64,000 nucleotides of DNA. Origin: Anopheles merus. Its lineage: Eukaryota > Arthropoda > Insecta > Diptera > Culicidae. Shown piece by piece: positions 44,854-55,520 of this stretch. The translations under genes were made by a program, and so were the position numbers. The stretch is from the NCBI RefSeq assembly GCF_017562075.2, contig NC_054084.1:44858697-44922696 (forward strand). Reading direction: 5' to 3'. Below the pieces are notes generated by a model, which worked only from the letters and a program-made list of their open reading frames with translations, ran no database searches and was not told where the DNA came from. Position 1 is the first letter of the stretch, and each line of letters opens with the position of its first letter.

Positions 44854-47713
44854 AAAAGTAGACCATATGACCAATGTTTTATCTATCAGACTAAAGAACC
44901 GTTGAAACACTAGGGATCATTAGATTTGAATTGAATTTTACTCAATTACGCTCACAAAAAAGTCGAAAATGACTTACGGCGACTAATTTGATTAGAGTGT
45001 TAAGTGTTAAAAACATTTGTTCGGCTTTAAATAAAATATAGAGTCTATAGAATTAAAGAAATTTGACGAATTAATTCCTGTTCTTGTGCATGATTTGTAA
45101 TTTATCATTACATTATTTACAATTTACGGTTTAATTTGAATGAAAATATTGTTTTTTCCTTGAAGCTAAACAACTAAATCTTTAAATCACCAATATCATT
45201 ATTTAGTGATTTAGGGATTACGCACTGAAAAATTGTAATACGTAATTGAAAAAAAAACCGTTTACAACATTGTTGCAGGCCACATCACCTTCTAATCTCT
45301 TTTTTGTGTTAAAAGCTTAAAATATATGAAACCAATTTGCATTTTTGTCCCGGACAGTTCACATGAGAAAAGATAAAGGACGGCACACCCTAATTTGTTA
45401 ACCAAAGCATAGGTGAAACGGCTGTCCCATTCATTACCACGCCTAACTAACGGCACGAGAGAAACATAAATTAGAACAAACGAACAGTGCCCGTGTCGTA
45501 AAAATATCTACCTGTCAGTATGACCGAACGCCTTTTCCCTCAGTTTTTTACCATTTTTTATATCGATTTGTATTTTTTTCTTCTATATTTTGTATCTCTC
45601 ATTTTCTCGCATTCTGTTTTACTTTTTATAAACTCAAGAAAATCAACGCATGGGACGATACGTTATGTTCAAGTTTTTCGCCCCCATCAGTTTTCCGCTT
45701 TCGTTTAGTAAAAATACGCACCCAGGAGCTGAACGATCATTAGAACTCGGGAGTTAATGCACGCTCAAAACATTTTAAAACAACCACACACAAAAAAATG
45801 ACACCGACGAGAAACATTCAATAACAACGACCAAAAACGAATCGGAAAATGAGCGAGCCTCTTCTACTTCGGACGGGTAAGCGATTAACATACAAAGCGA
45901 CGTAAATCGGCATCAACCGTTTCGTGTGTAGGCAGATGAAAACACATGAACGAACGAAAAAGCGGGAATACATGAGAGCAGTAATGAAGAAGGAAAGAGG
46001 AGGAACCACTTTCTACAGCGCCGGCAGCGTGTTAGTCAATTTATCACCCCCGGAAAAGCGACAACTGTCACGCACGCTACAGCTAGGACGACGACGCCTC
46101 TCGCCGGTCGTGGTGTTAGCTGTTTGCGTTGCGTACTTGGGTTGAATGGTATTTATTCTGATGCTGTATGTTTTGGTGTTATTGTTTACATTAACAAACA
46201 GTGCGCAGTGTTGCTCGAGCGACACGAACAAAATCACTACCAATCGAGAGACATTTGATTCCGATTCATCAATTTCTCTGGCCATGGTTGTGGTGTGCTT
46301 TTAGTTCTGTACAAACGACAAGCCGCCTCCATCAGATCTGCCTTTTTTGTAATGACGGTTGATTGCTATTCATTCAAACTGTCTATATTTTGACAGACAA
46401 CCGTCAAAACACAGGCACATTTTAACTAAATCCTCAAGAACAAAAACAACGGCCTTTGGCGGGAGATGAAAAAAAAATTGGCAGAAAAAAGAGGTTTGAC
46501 GGTTGAGGTGTGTAGTATGTAAAAAACGTCATTTGACCGGACACTAAACCGTATATAAATACAAACACCACATACATACAAACACACACACATGTGAGAT
46601 CATTCTCACGACGAAGCAACCGGTAGTAGATCATATTTACCAAGTAGATCACCATCGATCACTACCACCACCATTTCATTTTGAGAGGGGAAAACTACAT
46701 TTTGCTCTGGCTTCGTCGCATGAGACAGCAGCGGATCAAGAGTGATGATTTGTTTGTCTAACGATCCGCAAGCAAAACTGAAGCTGACAGGTTGGGGTTG
46801 TTGTTTTTCCATCGTTGGTGGGGATTTGTTTGTGTTTGGCCCGTGCGGCGTACCGAACCGAAAACCTCGAAACGCCCAACGATTTGCGCCATTTGCGCGC
46901 GAAGCCGCTTGGTGTAATGGAACGGACGGAAAGTGTTTGCACCATTAGCTAACGATAGGGGATGCCATGGTGGTGATGACGGAAATATTTTCCGTCGGTG
47001 GAAATGAGCGGTGGTCTGCAAATTAATGGAGTAGAAACGTTGCCAGAAATTCGGCGTGATTATCAGAATATAAGATAAACATTACATTTAATTAAAGTTT
47101 TGTAATACACTACTAGCCATCAAATTATTATGAGCATAATACGAGTTGATGACTCAAATACTATCACAGAATTCACATATTACTTCATTGTAATTATCCT
47201 CATAAATGTCCGATTGTGTGAATACACAATATACACAGCAGTAAAAGGGATGTCGAAGGAAGCGAATACCAGTTTCACAATCTTGACTAGCTCTGTCCCC
47301 AGATTTGTATTTCGCTACACCTTACATTGATTTGTGGGGCACCCTTTCACCATTACATTATCATTCCCACACAGTACAGTATGCTTGCGAGAAATGCGAT
47401 TAACAATTTCCGGATGGTAACTTTTTTTTTATTCGGGAAGGACGGCTTTGCTCCGTATTGCTTAAATTTAGTGAAGGCAAAATTAGACTTTGTAACAATG
47501 TACAAATGTTATATGTGCTTGTTAATCTGTAATGTCAAACTATCACAAAAGAAATGAAAAAGAAGCTTGCTTTTTCGATCAATTCTCGACGGAAGAGTGA
47601 AAAAACTGACTCCAAACATAATGAACATTATTTTAGAGCCGTCAAAAACGCTTCGGAATAGGTAGATGCACAGTATATACATTATATAGAAGATAGAATG
47701 ACAAAGTAGACAG
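44854..47713. other. Intergenic, AT-rich, no gene recognised
   Basis: Contains CA repeats near 46574-46590 and an inverted pair GACGGTTG/CAACCGTC at about 46356/46400. No credible coding frame. Confidence 0.5.
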
Positions 47714-47757
47714 GCCAAGACCGCAAAGCGGTTGTAGTGCCGAGTAAGTAAGTAAGT
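47714..47757 (+). repeat. Retroposon tail fragment (GTAA-ending)
   Basis: GGCCAAGACCGCAAAGCGGT followed by GTAGTGCCGAG and GTAA repeats, like 38497-38541. Confidence 0.5.
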
Positions 47758-48741
47758 GAATAATACTAAAGTGCCTAGTAAATATCTTATCAAGATACTT
47801 GATGGCACTATGTTAAAGAAAGAGTCCCATATTCGAAACCATCGAGCAAGGTCAGAATCCTGCTGTAAAGAGAAGAGGGCTCCTTGTGGCTCTAACGCTG
47901 CTTACACAACATTAGCTTCAATTGATGATGGATTGCACTATTCCTCAAGCAAAAATCAAACCCAAATTGTTAACCACCTGAGCCTGAATCGTTTCATTAC
48001 TCGATTAAATGATTCGTGTTGATTCTCAATTCTGAAATGTTGGTAATTGAATTGATTGCTTATTTATTGTTCGAAACATTTCCAGTTCTAGTTTGGTGTC
48101 ATCCAAAGGACAATTTTCTAGAACTCAAATCTATGCTAACGACTCTAGTTTCGATTCGTAATTGTTAATCCATGGACAGCACACTCCGGCTCATATAAAA
48201 CCGAACAAGTCAGTTAAATTCCGATTCGGGCTGTTACCCAGTTTTTTCATTCTCTTGCACTTCATTCGTCTTCAAATAGCTCCAATGTGTTCAAGTTTTA
48301 ATTCATATATCTCTGACGCTTCCCGGTAGTTTCTCAAACGAAGGGGTTTCTCGTATCAAAGTCTTACTAAGTCGAGATAGTGGTTTTTAATAAATCTCGG
48401 GGAAGCTCACATAGGATGGTATGCCGGTCTCCTTCTTTAAAAGATTACCAAAAATATCAAAGGACATTCCACAAAAATCTATCTAGTTGTCAGCTCATGC
48501 GCTACAACGATTTATTGAAGACAGTTTCATACATCCGATTCCTATTCCTACAAGTTTAATATGATTTCCCCGCATAAACACATCAATTTGAAATTGAAAA
48601 CTTCTCTACCTCGCTTCTCCGAACAGCTTCATTTTTATGTTGGATTTCGGGATTCAGAAGATTCGAAAATTCGATCTATACAAAGATTCGATTTGATCGG
48701 TTCCCGTTTGTGCGTTTCGTATCCGGTAAAAATTCGATTTG
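47758..48741. other. Intergenic, nothing recognised
   Basis: AT-rich with no supported feature. Confidence 0.45.
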
Positions 48742-48935
48742 CCGGTCTCGTAGTCGTCAACTCGTACGACTTTAATAACATGCCCGTCATGGGTTCAAGC
48801 CCCAAATGGACCGTGCCGCCATACGTAGGACTGACTATCCTGCTAATAAGTCACAGAAAGCCAAGCCCACAAGTTGTGGTACAGGCAGGCCTTGACCGAC
48901 AGCGGTTGTTGAGCCAAAAAGAAGAAGAAGAAGAA
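48742..48935 (+). mobile_element. SINE S2, tRNA-derived
   Basis: Starts CCGGTCTCGTAGTCGTCAAC (A box weak), B box GGGTTCAAGCCCC at about 48791. The body ends CTTGACCGACAGCGGTTGTT and an AGA-rich tail. Confidence 0.8.
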
Positions 48936-49619
48936 AAATTCGATAGCGATTCCTTTGGGATTCGGTTGCAATTCGATTGGGATCGCGATTGTAATCTAAT
49001 TAGAATATCAATTGGCTCCCAATAGGATGATTGAGCATCGCGCAAACCGTTAGAGTCGCTAATGAATACAAACGTTTTTGATATCATTTTTGATGGAGTA
49101 AAACATTCGTAATTTTAAAAATGAGGGTTTATGAGAAAGTTTAAGCAATCGATGCAGATCACAAGGAATAAAAACGGCAAAATCCGTTTTTGTATGAGTA
49201 GTTTTACATGCATTTATCGCAACCCAAAGTGGGATAGGAATTGGGAGATTCGTATTCTAATTATTTCTAAAAACTACTATGCCTCCCAGAATCCGCGTTT
49301 CACGAGAACATACTGTACCTTCGAGTAGGTGTCGCTTGGCCTTGTTTGATGTACTGTTTAGTCTTCCGGTCAAAACAGTTTACCATTTCGGCGGTAAACC
49401 GCTGAAATTAATTTAGCTATTCCTGTGAAACGATCCAGACAATCTGATCAAGCCTTGACGGTCGTGGGACGTTGCTGGTGGTTTGTTTATGCCAATACCT
49501 CTCCCATCAATAAACGCCTCATAATAATATTTAGAACATTCCGCATATATAGATCCACCCGTTGGCTTGTACAACTGTCCAAACGTATTCTGTTATTTAC
49601 CTCTCGTTGCCCGGTTCCC
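48936..49619. other. Intergenic and probable 3' UTR of the coiled-coil gene
   Basis: No feature recognised. Repeated GATTCG-type words occur next to SINE S2 on both sides. Confidence 0.4.
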
Positions 49620-50477
49620 TCAGACAAACGTGGAGTCGACGTCGTCATGCTGGCCAAGATGGCTGAGCCGAACTTGCAATTCTCGCAGCTTGCCACACTG
49701 CTCATCGTACCGCTGCTCCAGCTGTTCATAAAGTGAAGTTTGGGCCGTCGACAACCGTTGCATCATTTCCACCTGTTTGGCTTCACTCTTAGCTAGCTTG
49801 CGCTGCAGCTCCACCACAAGATCAGTCAGATCCTGCAGTTTGCGCGTAAAATCTCGCTCGAGAGCATTCAGCCGTACCTCATATTCTACCGACGAACTGC
49901 CGCCCGTCTGCTCTAGCTGACCTACTTTCTGCTCCAGAGCACTTAACCGGTCAGTGTGCCCGGTTGTCAGCTGATCGATCTGTACCTCCGCGGCAATGAT
50001 GCGACTTTCCAGACTCAAGGTCATGGCGTTACTGCCGGCTGGCGGTGGGTTGCCGTGGGAAAGCTTGCCACCACCTCCAAATACACCCTTTTTCTTGCTC
50101 TGCTCGCCAACCGACACCTTCAGGGCGGCGATCTGCTTGGACAGCTCATTCCGGCAGCTCGCAAGATCGCTCTTGAGACTTTTGATTTCATCGGCCTGTT
50201 CCTTCAGCCGCTTGTCGGTCGATTTCGAGCTTTTGCTGCCTGCCGCCCGTTGCTCGTACTCGTCCACTAAGCGCTGCTGCTCCTGGAGACTCTTGAGCGC
50301 CTTCAGCTCACTACTCAGCTCGCCGTACGCGTACTGGGTGGCGGTCAGGTTCTTGCGCACATTGTTCAGCTCGTTGCTGATCTTGTGAATATCGGACGCA
50401 GTGTAGGTCGTCTTGTGCCGGCTAAAGTACGACAGCCAGCCCGTATTCTCGTACTCTTCTGGTTGCATATTGCTCAT
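49620..50477 (-). CDS. Coiled-coil protein, single exon, unknown function
   Basis: 285 residues from the first ATG (50477); the frame extends ten codons further up but only to a GTG. The N-terminus reads MSNMQPEEYENTGWLSYFSR. Heptad-rich helices cover about residues 30-130 (LKALKSLQEQQRLVDEYEQR) and 155-275 (ALERDFTRKLQDLTDLVVEL). A Gly/Lys/Pro linker (KKGVFGGGGKLSHGNPPPAG) lies between. The end is HLGQHDDVDSTFV. No signal peptide or membrane span. GC content and codon use match the PNPLA8-type gene beside it. A homo-oligomer or scaffold is likely; I do not recognise the family. Confidence 0.8.
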   Translation of the reverse strand: MSNMQPEEYENTGWLSYFSRHKTTYTASDIHKISNELNNVRKNLTATQYAYGELSSELKALKSLQEQQRLVDEYEQRAAGSKSSKSTDKRLKEQADEIKSLKSDLASCRNELSKQIAALKVSVGEQSKKKGVFGGGGKLSHGNPPPAGSNAMTLSLESRIIAAEVQIDQLTTGHTDRLSALEQKVGQLEQTGGSSSVEYEVRLNALERDFTRKLQDLTDLVVELQRKLAKSEAKQVEMMQRLSTAQTSLYEQLEQRYDEQCGKLRELQVRLSHLGQHDDVDSTFV

Positions 50478-51249
50478 CCTGCCCTTTTTTCCTCTCGATT
50501 CACTCACCGTCCTTACAAAAATCGTATAAATTCTCGCTTATTTATCACGCACCAGGCTCACATTCACCTACATTCCGTAAAGTCGCACACATATGCATAT
50601 ACTTCCCTCGGTTGGGATCGAGATAATAAATTCACTACAAATTAACTTCGTCGAAAACTGTATCGAGGCCATGGATGCCCTTTCCGGTAGAGACACTTAT
50701 TTTCCAAACCGTTCCTGTTTATTTTTTCTTCTCGATTTCCCTACACAAAATCTCGAAAACGGTGAACTTGTTTGACGAACTGCTCAGTCGGGCAATGTGC
50801 TGGTGTGCAGTGTGTCACGATCAGTGCACGACTACGGAAGATCGTGACCGATCGGGATGAGTTCGTCGGTCGGTTTGCTTAAAAATAAAACCTGTCCTCT
50901 TTTGCTTCCGTGGGTCAAATTCGTACCGGCGCCAGCCAGCAACCGAACCGTTCGGTCGTGAGGAGATCTCCCTTTTTCTCTCATTTTCTCTCTCGCATCA
51001 ACAACGAACAGGTATCATCGCTTAAGCGTAGCAAGTGAGTTTGGAAATGGGAAGTTTTCCAGCTCATTTTCGTTCGTTTCTTTGGGGATTGTTTGGATTT
51101 TTGGCCATTCTATCGGGTCGCATTGCTGTGATATTGGTGTGTGGACATTTGCTGTGATCTATGGATCGATCATCAGCTTTTTGAATATGCATCAATATGT
51201 TGTGAATCATTCTAATTACGTCTAAGATCACTCTTACACGTCATAGAAC
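50478..51249. other. Promoter and 5' UTR region of the coiled-coil gene, and spacer
   Basis: No TATA box or initiator could be fixed. No credible ORF. Confidence 0.4.
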
Positions 51250-51255
51250 TTTATT
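51250..51255 (-). terminator. Polyadenylation signal of the PNPLA8-type gene
   Basis: AATAAA on the minus strand, about 320 bp beyond the stop codon. Confidence 0.5.
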
Positions 51256-51576
51256 TGCAATTTACAAACATAAACCAAACATTTACACACAATCGCAAAA
51301 CAAAATATATCCATGGACAGTCGTTATACGGGGATCCTAAGAAGCTTAGCAATGCTAAAATACTAAAAAGATGTAATACCGAAATAAAACCTGAATTGTG
51401 TACCTTCACAGAGAGGTATGTCAGTAGTGACTGTAGTACAGCAACTAAAAGATTCAAACGAAAAACAGAAAATCTGTTGTTATCATATTATAACAACATT
51501 CACCTTCTGCCCTGATACTACCAATACTAGCAGACTCTCTTTGGCAAATAGCAGCAAAAACACTTTTCAAGAAACA

Positions 51577-53289
51577 CTAGCGATAGAAAACGTAGCGCGC
51601 CACATCGTACGCTTTGCGTGCGATCGATCGCTTGCGCAGCAGCAGGTCAGCAACCTGTTCGAACTTGTCCTCATTGCGCGCATAGTACATTGCCGTATCC
51701 TTCTCCAGCTGAGCAATCTTTTCCGGCCGCACCTCAACCATCGACAGGAACTCGGTAAGATACGGATTGAAACGGAAATAGTGACCAGCCGGTAGCAGAT
51801 CGCTCAGCACCGTGTGCGCCGCTTCCGTGTCGGTGGCAGAATCGAGAATACGCAGGAACTTTGTCTTCCACGAGCTGGACAACGAAGCTTGGTCGAGTAT
51901 TTTACGGCTTATAATTTTTTGGCCATCGTTCGATTTGCCACGCGTTCGTCCCGTACCGAACGATACCACACACTGGATGCGATCGTTCGGCCACAGACAT
52001 TTGGCTTCGTGGATGGCCACGGCGGTAGGATTGTTGTACAGTATGCCACCGTCCTGATGCAGCTGGCCGTTCAGCGGGAAGTCACCAAAGTACGCCGGAG
52101 CGGCCGATGACGCTCGCACTACCTCCCACAGTCGTGCGGTGTGTGACCCGGCGTACACCGACTGCACGTTCTGAGGGAATGTGTAGTTGCGGAATACATG
52201 CGCATCGATGTACTCGTCGCAAACGGTAGTCGATATACAGCAGAACTACGGAATAGAAGGAAGCGACAGCATTTCCTTAGCCGAGAACCATTTGAACAAT
52301 TGAGGCTTCGTTTTACCCATGTGTCTTTATCCCACCTTCGGCACATTTGGAAGCATCACCGTGTCGATTATGCGACGGTGGCCCACATGACGTTTCAGTA
52401 GCGATTCCCACAGCTCGATATCGTAGTAGGCGTGCGACGAAAACAGGCGCGACGCTCCGGAAAGTTTATCCAGCGTCGTCGGGCGATGGAAGACTTTGTA
52501 GGCTATCTTTTTGTAGAGGTGAATGCCTTCGGCAAGGGTTAAACCTTTCTCGGAGGCTAAAAGCAGACGAGGCAAAGGGGTTAGGCGCAAATCAACCTTA
52601 AGCTCACACCAACTTACCCAACGCACAAACCAATATAGCTCCTGTCGAGACGCCGCATACTAGATCGAACAGATCGAATATTCGTCGGTTCGTGAGTCGT
52701 TCCAGTTTGCGCAGCAGTTCCATCACGATTATACCGCGGATGCCTCCCCCGTCAATGCTCAGGATGCGTATGCCCTCGCTTGACAACGGTGGGACGTACC
52801 CGAGCAGCGCCAAACCGAGCTTCGCATGCTGCCTTATGGCAGGATCGGTGGAGTGTTCCAGCTCCTTCAGCAGCTCGATTGCGCCTTCCTCTATCGCGAA
52901 CGCTTTCTCTTGCGGTAGCTTTTCAAACTTTTCCACCAGCTCGTACAGTACCTGTCGCTGCCGATCAACTGGTATTGCCTTGCGGCGTAAATCCAGCAGA
53001 GCATGTCGGGTTTGTGATTGATTTTGACGCTGCAATCGAAGGTAAGGTAAGAAAAATCCCTATGATTAGCTGTTGCCACCCTTGCTTTGCCAACACCATG
53101 AGAACGGGGATTTGGTTACATTTTGTTGGCGATTGTAGTGCCATTGTTGTTGTGGTACGCATCGCGATACCTTTCCGCTGGCAAGTATTGGCGAGCAGAT
53201 ACCTACGGACAAAAACACGTTAGCTTTTACTTCCTTTGAACCGTAGTCCTATTCACGGATTATTTACCAACAGTCCTCCAGCTGGACAT
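51577..53289 (-). CDS. PNPLA8: Calcium-independent phospholipase A2-gamma (patatin-like, PNPLA8 type), five exons
   Basis: Exons (minus): 53289-53268, 53202-53171, 53029-52618, 52556-52336, 52245-51577. All introns are GT-AG (61-141 bp) and phases agree: 1,356 bp, 451 residues. Exon 3 has an ARM-like helical stretch (ELLKELEHSTDPAIRQHAKL) and the patatin oxyanion motif SIDGGGIRG, then the catalytic-Ser motif GVSTG. Exon 5 has RASSAAPAYFGDF and the catalytic Asp in QDGGILYNNP, then SFGTGR. This Ser-Asp dyad hydrolyses glycerophospholipid acyl esters; the vertebrate enzyme acts on mitochondrial and peroxisomal membranes. The N-terminus here (MSSWRTV...) is much shorter than in vertebrates, with no obvious targeting peptide. 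Exons 1-2 are inferred from phase and splice sites and are less certain than exons 3-5. Confidence 0.9.
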
Positions 53290-53378
53290 TACTTTCACTA
53301 AAATTGTTAAAAATTACGACACATTTTCCCCAAAACAAATCCCCAACAAATTGTTTACAACCAGAGTGGCCAGAAATA

Positions 53379-53750
53379 CAGGCGGTCCCCGAGATACACG
53401 GTTAATGGGGACCGAAAACGGCCGCAAAATACCACGTATCTCGAATTTTCGCGTAAGTCGAATCTCGTGATTTTCAGCCAAATTGATTTAATTTTCGTAT
53501 AATTTTGCAAGTAGGAAGTGGTTTTATTCACTGAATTAATTATTTCTTATGATTCTGACTAAATATAATAGTTTTAAATCGTTACAAATGATTGTTAACA
53601 TTCGCTCAAAAGGGAATTTATTTGGCATTTTACAATTGATGTGTCGAATCAGTACAATTTTGGACAAATTGCACTGTCAAATTTAAAAAAAAAAACCTCG
53701 TATCTCCGAATCCGCGTAAAGGAGGTACCGTGTATCTCGGGGACCGCCTG
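53379..53750 (+). mobile_element. MITE M1, TA target site, in the PNPLA8 upstream region
   Basis: 372 bp with perfect terminal inverted repeats CAGGCGGTCCCCGAGATACA (continuing CGGT) and TA on both sides (53377-53378, 53751-53752). Related in end sequence to J1/J2. No coding capacity. It begins 90 bp before the PNPLA8 ATG. Confidence 0.88.
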
Positions 53751-53766
53751 TACCGATTTATCTGTA

Positions 53767-53850
53767 CAGTCTGTTCCCGAGTTACGCGGTTCTCGACTTA
53801 CGCAGATTTGGAGATACGCGGTTATGTCAATTTGACAAATCAAATGTCAA
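53767..53850 (+). mobile_element. MITE M2 end fragment
   Basis: TACAGTCTGTTCCCGAGTTA at 53765 and the following CGCGG/TACGC pattern resemble the M1/J ends, but no matching right end was found. Confidence 0.45.
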
Positions 53851-54576
53851 AACAATATATTTAGCTTAAAGAATAAATTTGCTTAAGCAGTCGATTTTGG
53901 TATACTAAATATCGCTGTTTGAATTCTCCTTTTGCAGCAGATAAATAGCATCAAAGTTGCAGGTGGTCCTACTAAATAGCGCCTTAGCAGCTTCCTTATG
54001 CCAGGTGCTGGGGATTATTTTTCTTCTGTTTTATTTTCAAGCAAGCGTCATGGATGCAATAAACAACAGAATTTGTTTTGTTTGTTTTCATGTGTATATT
54101 TTAAAATCTTCAATATTCATAAATTACATGAAATGTATAACAGTTTACTGTACAATCACAATCACTTCACTCAAAATTTCTTCTTCACGGAACTGATCTA
54201 ACTTATGCAGCAGTGTTATGTTTTCTTTGTACTTTATTACACTACTGCCCTACCAACAAGCAGCAATTAGATGATTGACGGCGTCAGTCTTTGACACTTT
54301 GACAAGAACCATCATGTACCAATGTTATGCATTAAAAAGCTATTAAGTTCAACCAAGTTCGGTACGTTTTCTTAACAAGCCTTCAAGTTCCATCATGAAC
54401 AATACACATCAGGCTAACCAGCCGCCAGGTTGCAAAGAGTATCGAGTGCTTGTTAACAAGCACGATACTTCCGCAAAGTACTTTTTATCTCTTAACCAGC
54501 CACAAAGTGCGACATCAGAACGATTTTTCGTTAAACAGCCTCAAATCAGCTATAGAGTTCGACCTGGCTATGTGGG

Positions 54577-54905
54577 CATGGTTTCACATTGGAGTTATGC
54601 ATCACTAGAACTAGAACGGCGACACGATTGTTTAAATAATAAACTCCAAAGATAACCACCAGCTCTGAAGCAAGTGAGATTTGAGTAATGGTCGACCCAC
54701 GTATCTGACCACACGACCATTCATATAGATTTTTGCTCGGAAAGTTAGAAGTATGTACGTCAAGATTAGATGAAACTTTTCGAAACACATGGCAAGAAAA
54801 GAACAGCAATACAATGATGAGTTGTAATACGTCATCTATTGAGCAAACCAATAAATATGGATGTTCGATTTTCCAGTCGTTTAAGCTTAATCGGTGGTGC
54901 TTGGG
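54577..54905 (-). mobile_element. Element G copy 3, truncated and diverged
   Basis: Same orientation as G2. Shares GAGTTATGCATC, GAACGGCGAYACGATTGTTT and the terminal TTTAAGCTTAAT...CTTGGG (ends 54905). The other end and some internal segments are missing. Confidence 0.75.
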
Positions 54906-55164
54906 CTGTCAATGGAATTATACACGATGTGTAGGAATAAACTGAAACGTATGTTTTTATGTAAACGTAGCACTGCCACTGCGACTGGTCCTAAGCGACT
55001 GTGTGGAACCCCGAGAAAAGGGAATCGCCACCACTGAGAAGAAAATGTGCATCTTAGTCCTCCTTTGGCTTAGAATACCTAGTACAATTTTCAGATCGAT
55101 ACTTCAGAAAGGCCTCATTCGTGTGACAGCTATGAACTTAATCTGATGCATCTTCTTTAAATAT

Positions 55165-55400
55165 CGAATATCGAATTTCCGAGATCAAATCACGCAAATT
55201 TTCAGCCAAAAGATAGCTAATTTTCATGTAATTTGGCATGTTATCGGTGGTTTTAGTTACTAAATTAATTATTCGATATGATTTTGAATGGAGATTACAA
55301 ATTAACACCTTTTGTAATGAATTTTAAAATTGGACCAAAAGAGCGTATCTCAGAATCCGCGTATAAGAGGGACTGCGTATCTCGGGGACTACCTAAACAG
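55165..55400 (+). mobile_element. MITE M3, decayed M1-like copy
   Basis: Shares TTTTCAGCCAAA, a central ACTAAATTAATTATT and the terminal GCGTATCTCGGGGACT with M1. The left end is not recognisable. Confidence 0.55.
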
Positions 55401-55472
55401 GCAATTTATTGGTGCTCCTACCGAAATCTGCCAAAATAATTTGGCCACACTGACCCTCAGAAACCATCGCTC

Positions 55473-55520
55473 GAAACGTCAAAAACCGTCACAATTAATT
55501 GTGACGGTTTTTGACGTTTC
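55473..55520. repeat. Perfect 48-bp palindrome
   Basis: GAAACGTCAAAAACCGTCAC followed by AATT, then its exact reverse complement, without spacer. One base further out, CGCT/AGCG also pair. Confidence 0.95.

Noticed and set aside
49956..50388. Plus-strand frames opposite the coiled-coil gene
   Set aside because: Antisense of a GC-biased coding exon; no domain and no start context.
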